Source: Ruminococcaceae bacterium UBA1865 (GTDB taxonomy: Bacteria; Bacillota; Clostridia; Oscillospirales; Acutalibacteraceae). From it: DNA of 6,822 bases. The DNA lies in NCBI GenBank assembly GCA_002338255.1, contig DDHX01000058.1:34559-41380 (forward strand), given 5' to 3'. The notes beneath the pieces are model-generated. The model had not been told where the DNA came from. It saw only the letters and a program-made list of their open reading frames with translations, and searched no databases. The position numbers and the translations under genes were made by a program. Below, one piece after another: positions 1 to 5,933 of the stretch. Positions within the stretch are counted from its first letter, which is position 1; every line of letters begins with the position of its first letter.

Positions 1-265
1 TATGCAGAATCATCCACAGGGATTTGCCATCTTCACATTCCGGCACGGTGTATTCTGTGCGGAACCAGTAATGCCCATCCGGACCATACCAGTGCATGGT
101 GCGGCTGTCGAACGCCTGCCACTGCGCTTCGGAGGCATCGGCGTCGCTTGGGCGGAGAAAATTGCCCTTTTTCATCTGCCACGCGGTCAATTCAAATTGA
201 TTTACTTGTTCAAACTTTTTCAGCTGGGCGCAGATAACCTCTGCGCGCTCTTTCGCAAATATCAT
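1..265 (-). CDS. Probable GH38 alpha-mannosidase, N-terminal 88 codons (partial, runs off the left edge)
   Basis: The reading frame opens with ATG at 265 and stays open to the window edge. The start is preceded by a purine-rich AAAAGAG stretch, a weak ribosome binding site. No signal peptide is visible, so the product is probably cytoplasmic. The fragment begins with a charged helix-like segment (MIFAKERAEVICAQLKK). Around residues 57-75 it has a W-Y-G-P-D-G-H-Y-W-F-R stretch followed by a TVPE motif and a GK. From memory, this matches the N-terminal beta-domain of bacterial GH38 alpha-mannosidases, which usually exceed 800 residues. The catalytic domain lies outside the window, so the family call rests on this domain alone. 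It starts 21 bases after the GH130 stop codon and is presumably co-transcribed with it. In that setting it would remove alpha-linked mannose from imported glycans before the phosphorylase acts. Another large glycosidase with a similar N-terminal jelly-roll domain is the main alternative. Confidence 0.7.
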   Translation of the reverse strand, partial: MIFAKERAEVICAQLKKFEQVNQFELTAWQMKKGNFLRPSDADASEAQWQAFDSRTMHWYGPDGHYWFRTEYTVPECEDGKSLWMILH

Positions 266-286
266 CTTAATTCTCTTTTCTGTTAT

Positions 287-1276
287 TTAGTCCAGCGGAT
301 TCGTCTTCATGTAGTCCAACAGCGTATCCACAGTTGTGAACGCAAGGCCTGTCACCGTATCCGCACATCCGTAGTAAATCGCAATTCGGCCGGTGGCGGC
401 GTCCGTGAGGGCTGCACACGGAAAGGTAACGTTCGGCACATCGCCTACACACTCGTACAGTTCCTGCGGCCCCATAATATAGTTGCGGGAACGCGCTTTC
501 ACCTTCCAAGGCTCATCAAGTTCCAGCAGCGCACAGCCCATGCGGTACACAAACCCGTTGCAGGTATTGAGAACCCCGTGGTAAATAAGAAGCCAGCCCT
601 CGTCTGTTTCAATTGGGGTAGGACCCGGGCCGATTTTTTTGCTCTGCCACGCGGAACGGTCTTCGTTGATTGTGCCCATTACATAGCGATGTTTCCCCCA
701 AAAGGTCAGGTCGGGACTTTGGCTGCAAAAAATATCGCCAAACGGCGTGTGACCTGTGTCGCTTGGGCGGCTGAGCATCGCGTACATATTATTAATTTTG
801 CGCGGAAACAGCACGCCGTTGCGGTTATACGGCAGAAATGCGTTTTCCAGCTGATAGAATTTTTTAAAATCAAATGTGTAACCGACCCCGATGGTCGGGC
901 CGTGGTAACCGTTGCACCATGTAATGTAATATCGATCTTCAATGAAGCACACCCGCGGGTCATAACGATATTCGCGCACAGTTACCTCCGGATCACCTTC
1001 AAAATGGACGGGTGTGTGCTCAATCGTCCAGTTTACGCCGTCTTTGCTGAATCCGGCGAACAGGTCCATACTCACTGAACGGCTGTCGCAGCGGAACAAG
1101 CCTGCAAAGCCTTCGCCAAACGGCACCACCGCGCTGTTAAAAACGCTGTTTGAACTTGGGATAGCATTTCGCGGGATAATCGGATTTTTAGTGCAGCGCC
1201 ACACAGGGTCCGTTCCGCCTTGCGGTCTGTCTTGCCATGGGATATTCGGAAGAGCATTGCCGATAATTTTACTCAT
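287..1276 (-). CDS. GH130 glycoside phosphorylase, subfamily 2-like (beta-1,4-mannosyl-GlcNAc or beta-mannooligosaccharide phosphorylase)
   Basis: This is a 329-residue cytoplasmic enzyme of the five-bladed beta-propeller GH130 family. It uses phosphate to cleave a terminal beta-mannoside, releasing alpha-mannose-1-phosphate. Visible family signatures (329-residue numbering) are [15 protein letters not shown] near 39-53, FRCDSRSV near 61, and YDPR, whose Asp106 is the expected proton donor. Further along are FPRK (Arg159), LSRPSD (Arg170), KKIGPGP (Lys214) and IYHGVL (His233), which are the expected phosphate- and sugar-site residues. Near the C-terminus are [11 protein letters not shown] and YYGCADT. 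Length and motifs match the subfamily that includes Bacteroides N-glycan mannosyl-GlcNAc phosphorylases and Ruminococcus mannooligosaccharide phosphorylase; the sequence alone does not separate these two activities. The frame could start at 1291, but that ATG overlaps the GAGG ribosome binding site (1286-1289). The ATG at 1276 lies nine bases downstream of GAGG and is preferred. The neighbouring GH38 and GH20 favour an N-glycan substrate. Confidence 0.93.
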   Translation of the reverse strand: MSKIIGNALPNIPWQDRPQGGTDPVWRCTKNPIIPRNAIPSSNSVFNSAVVPFGEGFAGLFRCDSRSVSMDLFAGFSKDGVNWTIEHTPVHFEGDPEVTVREYRYDPRVCFIEDRYYITWCNGYHGPTIGVGYTFDFKKFYQLENAFLPYNRNGVLFPRKINNMYAMLSRPSDTGHTPFGDIFCSQSPDLTFWGKHRYVMGTINEDRSAWQSKKIGPGPTPIETDEGWLLIYHGVLNTCNGFVYRMGCALLELDEPWKVKARSRNYIMGPQELYECVGDVPNVTFPCAALTDAATGRIAIYYGCADTVTGLAFTTVDTLLDYMKTNPLD

Positions 1277-1302
1277 ATTGATTAACCTCATTTTTATTTT
1301 AT

Positions 1303-1320
1303 CAAAATAAAAGTATTTTG
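1303..1320. repeat. AT-rich perfect inverted repeat in the gap before the GH130 gene
   Basis: The 55-base gap between the response regulator stop and the GH130 start contains CAAAATA-AAAG-TATTTTG, a 7-bp perfect stem with a 4-base spacer. An overlapping second palindrome, TATTTT-ATC-AAAATA, spans 1295-1309. The stem is almost pure A/T, so it is a poor candidate for an intrinsic terminator. An operator, or an mRNA structure just upstream of the GH130 ribosome binding site, is possible. Chance symmetry in AT-rich sequence cannot be excluded. Confidence 0.35.
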
Positions 1321-1331
1321 ATTTTGTTTGA

Positions 1332-2087
1332 TCATTCCCGCAAGTTCATGGGAGATAAGTTAAAATAATCATGGAAACGCGAATAGAAATAATTTGGATT
1401 TGAAAATCCAACCGCACAGGCAATGTGCGTGATTTTTTCATCCGTGTTGAGAATCTTGTCGCGGGCGCATTGAAGCCGATACACCATAAGATATTCTGAA
1501 AATTTCAGGTGCGTTTCTTTCAAAAAAATCTGTCCCAAATAGGTGCTGTTCATTTTGAATTTGTCCGCAACCGTCTTCAGGTTGATATTCTGGTTATATT
1601 CCGCCTTAACCATAACGAGAATACGATTCGTCAGATTGGAAAGCTGATCATAGCGCACACCGAGCACCGGGTCGATTTCTTGTTCCGTACTGCTGACGTT
1701 TTCTATCGTTCCGTGCAAATCCTGCACAATGATCTTCTCCACAATGGGCTGCAGCTTTTCGCGCTCCACAGGTTTGAGTAAATAATCGCGGGCACCACAG
1801 CGAATGGCTTCCTGTGCATAATGAAATTCGTTGAAACCGCTTATCATAATATATATCGTCTTTAAGTGCAGCACATTTAATTCATTGATGACATCGTAAC
1901 CGCGTTTATCACCGATGCATACGTCGACCAAGGCGATATCGGGCTTCATTTTCACTGCTTTTTCCACTGCTTCCCGGTAGGAAAGAGCGGTTTCAATCTG
2001 CCCCACGCCGTATTTTGCCCAATTTAGCGTGTATTTCATGCCCTCTAAAATCTGCGGCTCATCGTCCACAATCAGCAGTTTATACAC
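1332..2087 (-). CDS. YesN-like two-component response regulator, REC-AraC
   Basis: This is a 251-residue DNA-binding response regulator. Residues 1-120 form a receiver domain: the acidic pair is Asp8/Asp9 in LLIVDDEP, the expected phospho-acceptor is Asp55 in IALVDV, Ser83 is the switch residue in MISGF, and Lys105 is in DYLLKPVE. A linker of about 35 residues leads to an AraC-type double helix-turn-helix from about 155 to the end. That domain includes [19 protein letters not shown] and the second helix-turn-helix signature [20 protein letters not shown]. The usual SPxxYR ending reads SPMNLRE, with Leu in place of Tyr. The start is GTG at 2087, chosen because GGAGG lies eight bases upstream and no ATG competes. 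It sits between the binding-protein gene and the GH130 gene, behind a strong hairpin. It probably activates this locus through the half-sites in the divergent region (inference). No partner histidine kinase is in the window. Confidence 0.95.
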   Translation of the reverse strand: MYKLLIVDDEPQILEGMKYTLNWAKYGVGQIETALSYREAVEKAVKMKPDIALVDVCIGDKRGYDVINELNVLHLKTIYIMISGFNEFHYAQEAIRCGARDYLLKPVEREKLQPIVEKIIVQDLHGTIENVSSTEQEIDPVLGVRYDQLSNLTNRILVMVKAEYNQNINLKTVADKFKMNSTYLGQIFLKETHLKFSEYLMVYRLQCARDKILNTDEKITHIACAVGFSNPNYFYSRFHDYFNLSPMNLRE

Positions 2088-2100
2088 TCTTTATTCCTCC
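2085..2100 (-). promoter_or_regulatory. Strong ribosome binding site fixing the GTG start of the response regulator
   Basis: Reading the minus strand, GGAGG (2100-2096) is followed by eight bases and then GTG (2087-2085). The next codons, TAT AAA CTG CTG ATT, give the canonical receiver-domain start YKLLIVDD, so GTG must be the initiator. Confidence 0.85.
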
Positions 2101-2147
2101 TTTCGGAAAACGGGAATTTCTTCATCAGGTAGATTTCCTCTATACAA

Positions 2148-2186
2148 GAAAACCTGAACACAGACACATCTGATGTTCAGGTTTTC
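2148..2186 (-). terminator. Strong hairpin between the binding-protein and regulator genes (probable terminator or attenuator)
   Basis: Two perfectly complementary 13-base arms, GAAAACCTGAACA (2148-2160) and TGTTCAGGTTTTC (2174-2186), flank a 13-base insert. The insert itself pairs CAGA with TCTG around a CACA loop, so the whole can form a stem of about 17 bp with one bulged base. In the minus-strand transcript the stem is followed by UUGUAU, and its base is A-U rich, giving an overall GGUUUUCUUGUAU tail. It begins about 30 bases after the binding-protein stop codon. The tail is only moderately U-rich, so partial read-through into the regulator and enzyme genes is plausible. No convincing separate promoter is visible between this hairpin and the regulator start. 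Confidence 0.75.
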
Positions 2187-2215
2187 ACGGCTCAGTTAGA
2201 GATATTCAGAAAAAT

Positions 2216-3697
2216 TTATTTCTTGAAGGTTGCGTCAATTTGAGACTGCATCTCGGCCATAATTTTGTCCATGCCGGATGCTTTCAGCTCTGCGACAACC
2301 TTTGGCACTGTAGTGGTCGGATCGGAAGCGCCATTCAACAGCTCATAGCGGTATTTATCCCACGTAGCCTGGCAGTTTGCGATCTCAGTTGTAATCTTGG
2401 AAGTGTCCGGGGTAAAGCCAAGGCAGACAGATCCAACTGCATTTTCATTCAATGATTTTACTTGATCCCATTGGTCAGCAGGAGAGCCTTCCTGTGTAGC
2501 CATATCAAAGAACGTACCCATTGCGTAGTTGCCAATTCCCCATGTATCTGTGAGGCGTTTAACGACTTTGGCACTCTTATATTCAAAGTCTGTGCCTTCC
2601 ACGCCATAAGCCAGCATATCGCGAAGCTTTTGGTCGGTATTGACAAGCTGCAGGAACTTCAGCGCTTCCGCTTTATGCTCGGAGTTGGCGGAAATGGCAT
2701 TCAAAGAGCCTTGAATGGTGCTGTCGCTGTACAAAGGAGTAGAAATTTGTACTGTATCGTACTTCTTGACACCCTGATCAGCTGCCCAGCCGATTTCTGC
2801 ACCGGGGAAACCCTGTGCGGAGAAGAACATCTTGTTTTTCGGAGAATCTTTCAGCGTAGGAGCATCCGGATTAATAATGCCTTCTTTATACCACTTGTTC
2901 AGCATTTTGAGCTGCTGCATTGTTTCCGGCTGTTCAAGAACGGATACAACCTTGCGGCTCTGGTCGTCGTAACGCACACCAAGGAATTTAAATCCAAGGG
3001 TAAGATCATCATAATTGTTGGTCATACCGGCAAACGCATCATTTTGCGTCAGTATCATTGGATATACAGATTTACCTTCGCCCTTTTTAATCGTGGTCAT
3101 AGCCTTGTCAAGATCGTCAAACGTCTTGATTTTGGAAACATCAAGTTTGTATTTTTGTACATAGGTGTCATCAAACACCCAGTATTGGGTCAATGAAGAA
3201 TCCTTATAGGTAGGTACGGAATAAATCTTACCTTTGATTTTTGCGCCTTCCCAAACTTTTTCAGGGATGAATTTGTAGAGTTCCGGTGTTTCCTTTTGCA
3301 CTAAATCAGTAAGATCGGCAAACGCACCCACCTGAACCTGTTGGCTGTATTTTGTATTGTTCGTAAACATGATATCGAATTTCTCGCCCGTGTTGATGAT
3401 CTGGTTGACCTTCTGATCCCAGTCACCCCAGCCAGCTACTTTGATGTCAACTTTTACGCCGATTTTTTCAGCGGTGTAAGCATTGATCTTGTCAAGACCG
3501 GCCTGAAGATTTTCAGGTTGGTTGCCGATTAACCACCAGGTTAGTGTAGGAATCTCGCCGCTTTTGGAAGCGGTGCTTTGGGCGGCACCACTTTGCGGTG
3601 CGGTGCTTTGGGCATTGTTACTGCTTCCGCAGCCTGTGAAAGTAGCCGTCAGTAAGGCGGCTGCACAGAGCAGGGAAATGATTTTTTTCTTTTTCAA
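2216..3697 (-). CDS. Extracellular solute-binding lipoprotein of a CUT1-type sugar ABC transporter (LplA-like)
   Basis: This is a 493-residue lipoprotein that captures oligosaccharide outside the membrane for the two permeases encoded upstream. The N-terminus has KKKK, a hydrophobic stretch (6-19), and a lipobox ending in Thr-Gly-Cys with Cys23 as the lipidation site. A Ser/Ala/Gln-rich linker follows (24-48). The mature domain starts with PTLTWWLIGNQPENLQ. Further features are GEKFDIMFTNN near 104-114 and, in the last 70 residues, an ITTEIANCQATWDKYRYELLNGASDP stretch, typical of the DUF3502 C-terminus of large LplA-like binding proteins. Translation starts at TTG (3697), supported by AGGAGG a few bases upstream and the direct match to the signal peptide; there is no in-frame ATG alternative. 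It follows permease 2 by 55 bases and is followed by a strong hairpin. The ligand cannot be read from the sequence; glycan fragments are inferred from the neighbouring enzymes. Confidence 0.95.
   Translation of the reverse strand: MKKKKIISLLCAAALLTATFTGCGSSNNAQSTAPQSGAAQSTASKSGEIPTLTWWLIGNQPENLQAGLDKINAYTAEKIGVKVDIKVAGWGDWDQKVNQIINTGEKFDIMFTNNTKYSQQVQVGAFADLTDLVQKETPELYKFIPEKVWEGAKIKGKIYSVPTYKDSSLTQYWVFDDTYVQKYKLDVSKIKTFDDLDKAMTTIKKGEGKSVYPMILTQNDAFAGMTNNYDDLTLGFKFLGVRYDDQSRKVVSVLEQPETMQQLKMLNKWYKEGIINPDAPTLKDSPKNKMFFSAQGFPGAEIGWAADQGVKKYDTVQISTPLYSDSTIQGSLNAISANSEHKAEALKFLQLVNTDQKLRDMLAYGVEGTDFEYKSAKVVKRLTDTWGIGNYAMGTFFDMATQEGSPADQWDQVKSLNENAVGSVCLGFTPDTSKITTEIANCQATWDKYRYELLNGASDPTTTVPKVVAELKASGMDKIMAEMQSQIDATFKK
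3570..3613. repeat. 14-base direct repeat, 30-base period, in the lipoprotein linker
   Basis: GCGGTGCTTTGGGC occurs at 3570-3583 and again at 3600-3613, exactly 30 bases apart. It encodes the repeated AQSTA segments of the Ser/Ala/Gln-rich tether just after the lipidated cysteine. The period is a multiple of three, so slippage would change the tether length by ten residues without a frameshift. Confidence 0.7.
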
Positions 3698-3710
3698 TTA
3701 AATTCCTCCT
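3695..3710 (-). promoter_or_regulatory. Strong ribosome binding site fixing the TTG start of the binding protein
   Basis: On the minus strand AGGAGG (3710-3705) is followed by AATTTAA and then TTG (3697-3695). The TTG leads straight into AAA AAG AAA AAA, the positively charged start of the signal peptide. A near-consensus ribosome binding site with a weak start codon sets the expression of what should be the most abundant transporter component. Confidence 0.8.
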
Positions 3711-3719
3711 TATATTCAA

Positions 3720-3737
3720 AGGTCACTTTTGTAACCT
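3720..3737 (-). repeat. Stem-loop in the permease 2 to binding-protein gap
   Basis: The minus strand reads AGGTTAC-AAAA-GTGACCT, a 7-bp stem with one G-U pair in RNA and an AAAA loop, followed by TTTGAATATAAGGAGG. It lies about 16 bases past the permease stop codon and directly upstream of the binding-protein ribosome binding site. It may act as a processing or 3'-end stabilising structure that lets the binding protein be made in excess over the permeases. The stem is too short and the tail too poor in U to call a full terminator. Confidence 0.4.
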
Positions 3738-3752
3738 AAGATTCCCAATTCA

Positions 3753-4685
3753 TTATCCTTTAACGGCACCCACCGTAAGACCGGAGATAAAATACCGCTG
3801 AAAGAAAGGATATGCACAGCCAATAGGGATAACAATAAGCGCAGCAATAGCCATGCGCGCACCTTCCTTCGGCATGCTTCGTGCAAGTTCCGCGGAACTG
3901 ACACCCATGGTAGCCGCATTGCGTGAAAGATAATCGACATTATCCATGATTTTTGTCAGCAAAGCCTGCAAAGAATTCAGCTTTGTATCGTCGATGTACA
4001 GCATTGCCTGGAACCAGTCGTTCCAATACCCAAAGGAAAGGAACAGGCCAATGGTCGCCAGAACGGGCAGCGAAATGGGCAGTACGATACGAAAGAAAAT
4101 ATGCAGCTGCGTAGCGCCGTCAATTTTGGCCGACTCAACGAGAGAATCCGGAATTGTTGAGCGAAAAAACGTCTTGCAGATAATCACGTTGAAAGAGGAT
4201 ACCGCCAAGGGCAAAATGTACGCCCATATATTGTTCTTGAGCCCTAACAGGTTCGCATTTACATAGTAACTTGAAACCATGCCTCCGTTAAAAACCATTG
4301 GAATGAATACAACCCATGTAAGAAAGCCCTTCAGCTTGTATTGCGGGCGCGACAGTACATAACCCATTGTCGTGGTAAGCAGCACCCCAAGGATGGTGCC
4401 TACAATCGTAACGAAAAGGGAAACGCCCAGTGCCCTCGTAATTACGGTGCCCTGCCGCAGCAGGAAGGTGTAGGATTCTATGGAAAACGCCTTTGGAATC
4501 AGGTGGTAACCAAAATCCTGAATGGATTTTTCCGATGAAAATGAAATGGAAAGTACAAAAATCACCGGTATGACACAGACAAGAGAAATCAAAATAAAAA
4601 TGATATTAAATACAATATTTGTTGATGGATGTATCCGGTCAAATTTTTCAAGACCAGACATGTATTTTTTCTTTGCCACTTTCAC
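3753..4685 (-). CDS. Sugar ABC transporter permease 2 (LplC-like, CUT1/MalG type)
   Basis: This is a 310-residue integral membrane protein, one half of the import channel. Hydrophobic segments near 24-47, 85-108, 121-143, 153-171, 198-219 and 277-297 give the six-helix topology of MalG-type permeases. The cytoplasmic EAA loop is at 184-203: E-S-A-K-I-D-G-A-T, then IVLP. It contacts the ATPase. The C-terminus ends RYFISGLTVGAVKG, as is usual in this family. The first start codon in frame is GTG at 4685, only three bases from the GGAG of its ribosome binding site. A second GTG, two codons on at 4679, is spaced nine bases from it and may be the real start. The upstream permease stop lies seven bases away and its TGA overlaps the GAGGAG, so translation is probably coupled. 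No ATPase gene is present nearby. Confidence 0.95.
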   Translation of the reverse strand: MKVAKKKYMSGLEKFDRIHPSTNIVFNIIFILISLVCVIPVIFVLSISFSSEKSIQDFGYHLIPKAFSIESYTFLLRQGTVITRALGVSLFVTIVGTILGVLLTTTMGYVLSRPQYKLKGFLTWVVFIPMVFNGGMVSSYYVNANLLGLKNNIWAYILPLAVSSFNVIICKTFFRSTIPDSLVESAKIDGATQLHIFFRIVLPISLPVLATIGLFLSFGYWNDWFQAMLYIDDTKLNSLQALLTKIMDNVDYLSRNAATMGVSSAELARSMPKEGARMAIAALIVIPIGCAYPFFQRYFISGLTVGAVKG

Positions 4686-4692
4686 ACTCTCC

Positions 4693-5649
4693 TCATATCA
4701 TCGCGCTGTCCGGATCAACACGGCGCACAATCCAGTTTGCAATCAAGATGGTTATACAGCCCATAACAGACTGGAAAAACGCAGCGGCAGACGCCATACC
4801 GATTGTCGCACTCTTCAGCATTTTGAACACCATAACGTCAATCGTGTAGGTAACGGTGTGCAGTGAGTTAGAATCGTGGGGCACCTGAAAGAACAAACCA
4901 AAATCCGAGTAGAAGATACGGCCAACAGACATGATGAACATGATAATGATTACCGTCTTCATAATGGGCAGCGTAATGTATTTGACCTGCTGCCACTTTG
5001 TCGCTCCGTCGATAACGGCTGCTTCATAATAAGTGGAGTCGATGCCGGTAATTGTCGCGAGATAGACGACCATGCCATACCCCAGACCTTTCCAAACATT
5101 CAAAAAGACAAGGAAAAACGGCCATGGGCCCTTCATCATATACCAGTTCAGCGGATCCCCGCCGTTACCTGTGACAATGTTGTTTACAAAGCCCTTGTCA
5201 TAGCTCAAAAAGCCCCAGACGATTGCCGCCACAACGACCCATGAAAGGAAGTATGGCATAAACATCGCTGTCTGATAGATTTTTCCAAGACGTTTGCTGT
5301 GCAGCTGACCAATCATCAGCGCCATGGTTACGGGCACCACGATGCCCAGAACAATAAATATAATGTTGTACCCTAATGTGTTGCGCAGTACAATCCATGC
5401 GTCTTGACTTGCAAACATAAAGCGAAAATTCTCAAATCCGCACCAGTTGCTGCTGATCACACTCTGTATAAAATTACCGTTTATTCTGAACTCTTTAAAT
5501 GCAATAATAATTCCGAACATGGGTATGAACGAAAACAACAAGTACCATATAACGGTAGGTGCTGCAAGCAGGGTGAGCTCCGTATCATCCCTTGTCCAGC
5601 GCTTCTTGTGGCGCTTCAGAACAGCATCCCCCTCTTTTTTTGTTGCCAT
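4693..5649 (-). CDS. Sugar ABC transporter permease 1 (LplB-like, CUT1/MalF type)
   Basis: This is a 318-residue integral membrane protein pairing with permease 2. The basic N-terminus (KKEGDAVLKRHKKRWTRDD) precedes hydrophobic segments near 24-50, 92-114, 126-148, 176-200, 230-246 and 284-306. The EAA loop is at 209-228: E-A-A-V-I-D-G-A-T, then ITLP. The C-terminus VRRVDPDSAMI resembles other LplB proteins. The frame remains open to an ATG at 5694, but that codon overlaps a TATAAT -10 box and would lie upstream of the predicted transcript start. The ATG at 5649 has AGAAAGGA eight bases upstream and gives a leader of about 37 bases; it is preferred. An ATG at 5658 abuts the ribosome binding site and is unlikely. 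This is the first gene of the leftward unit, and its promoter faces that of the GH20 gene. Confidence 0.95.
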   Translation of the reverse strand: MATKKEGDAVLKRHKKRWTRDDTELTLLAAPTVIWYLLFSFIPMFGIIIAFKEFRINGNFIQSVISSNWCGFENFRFMFASQDAWIVLRNTLGYNIIFIVLGIVVPVTMALMIGQLHSKRLGKIYQTAMFMPYFLSWVVVAAIVWGFLSYDKGFVNNIVTGNGGDPLNWYMMKGPWPFFLVFLNVWKGLGYGMVVYLATITGIDSTYYEAAVIDGATKWQQVKYITLPIMKTVIIIMFIMSVGRIFYSDFGLFFQVPHDSNSLHTVTYTIDVMVFKMLKSATIGMASAAAFFQSVMGCITILIANWIVRRVDPDSAMI

Positions 5650-5692
5650 AACCTTCATCCTTTCTACTGTTCCGGTTTCCCTTTGTGCCCTC

Positions 5693-5722
5693 ATTATACC
5701 CGCCGCCAGCTTTTTAAATCCA
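5693..5722 (-). promoter_or_regulatory. Promoter of the leftward transporter operon
   Basis: On the minus strand a perfect TATAAT -10 box occupies 5698-5693. At 18-base spacing upstream lies TGGATT (5722-5717), a poor -35 box. Transcription would start near 5686, leaving a leader of about 37 bases before the ATG at 5649. A good -10 with a poor -35 is typical of promoters that need an activator, and AraC-type half-sites abut the -35. Confidence 0.7.
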
Positions 5723-5753
5723 GACTAAAAACGATATACTGTAGTAGAAAAAC
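5722..5753 (-). promoter_or_regulatory. Tandem AraC-type half-sites upstream of the transporter promoter
   Basis: On the minus strand GTTTTTCTACT (5753-5743) and GTTTTTAGTCT (5732-5722) share 8 of 11 positions and are exactly 21 bases apart, two helical turns, in direct orientation. They cover roughly -67 to -36 relative to the predicted start and abut the -35 box. That arrangement is the usual one for AraC-family activators. The response regulator in this locus is the likely binder (inference). Confidence 0.6.
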
Positions 5754-5836
5754 ATTAGGTTTTCGAAATTTTTATGGTAAACTGACTAATAATTCGCTCA
5801 ATTTTTTCCAATAATTCACAGTCACCTAATGTTTTT
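5748..5836. repeat. Perfect 13-base inverted repeat spanning the divergent region
   Basis: AAAAACATTAGGT at 5748-5760 is the exact reverse complement of ACCTAATGTTTTT at 5824-5836, and 63 bases separate them. Each arm contains the distal half-site of its own promoter, read toward that promoter. The spacing is long for a hairpin. Two copies of one protein-binding site facing opposite ways is the simplest reading. Confidence 0.8.
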
Positions 5837-5862
5837 AGTGTATAATCTAACTCTTTTCCTGT
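5831..5862 (+). promoter_or_regulatory. Matching half-site pair upstream of the GH20 promoter
   Basis: GTTTTTAGTGT (5831-5841) differs at one position of 11 from the proximal half-site on the transporter side. Twenty-one bases downstream, TCTTTTCCTGT (5852-5862) is a degenerate second half-site abutting the TGGACT -35 box. The distal site lies at about -66 to -56 relative to the predicted start, mirroring -67 to -57 on the other side. Confidence 0.5.
5841..5846 (+). promoter_or_regulatory. Additional TATAAT box overlapped by the regulator half-site
   Basis: A second perfect TATAAT faces the GH20 gene. The best -35-like hexamer, TTCACA at 5815-5820, is 20 bases away, which is longer than optimal. 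The predicted half-site at 5831-5841 fills its spacer, so a bound activator would block it. It may be a basal promoter or a chance match. Confidence 0.3.
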
Positions 5863-5890
5863 GGACTATTTGTGCTGATTTTATTATAAT
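5862..5890 (+). promoter_or_regulatory. Promoter of the GH20 gene
   Basis: TGGACT (5862-5867), a 17-base spacer and TATAAT (5885-5890) predict a start near 5897 and a leader of about 37 bases to the ATG at 5934. The -35 is weak and closely resembles the TGGATT of the opposing promoter. The mirrored geometry makes it the better of the two rightward candidates. Confidence 0.65.
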
Positions 5891-5933
5891 AATAAGCGGC
5901 AAATCATATTGAACAACAAGGGGTGTTAAATCT

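Larger units (their letters stand above)
5650..5933. promoter_or_regulatory. Divergent control region between the transporter unit and the GH20 gene
   Basis: This is 284 AT-rich bases with no credible coding frame. It holds a promoter for each direction, three copies of a GTTTTTAGTnT-like half-site, and a 13-base perfect inverted repeat whose arms are nearly equidistant from the two -10 boxes (49 and 48 bases) and from the two start codons. An 8-base palindrome, TTTCGAAA, lies at 5761-5768. The shared control region argues that import and GH20 activity are induced together. Confidence 0.85.

Noticed and set aside
2..1078. Long plus-strand open frame of 358 codons
   Set aside because: It lies antisense to the GH130 and GH38 genes, whose frames carry clear family motifs. 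Its translation shows no recognisable domain.
1303..1320. Intrinsic terminator after the response regulator gene
   Set aside because: The stem is nearly all A/T with no GC clamp, so it would be too weak to terminate transcription by itself.
2462..3196. Plus-strand open frame of 244 codons
   Set aside because: It is the complement of the solute-binding protein gene, has no plausible domain, and is explained by codon usage on the other strand.
4876..5244. Plus-strand open frame of 122 codons within the permease 1 gene
   Set aside because: It is an antisense shadow of a well-supported membrane protein gene, with low-complexity His/Asp-rich translation and no family resemblance.
5404..5814. Plus-strand frame running from the permease 1 5' end into the divergent region
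   Set aside because: It overlaps the permease start and both control elements, and its translation has no recognisable features.
5748..5836. The 13-base inverted repeat as mobile-element ends or an attachment site
   Set aside because: Only 63 bases lie between the arms, there is no transposase and no target duplication is visible. The symmetry about two promoters explains it better.
5650..5933. Catabolite-repression (cre) site or riboswitch in the divergent region
   Set aside because: No match to the TGWAANCGNTNWCA cre consensus was found by eye. The predicted leaders of about 37 bases are too short for a known riboswitch.
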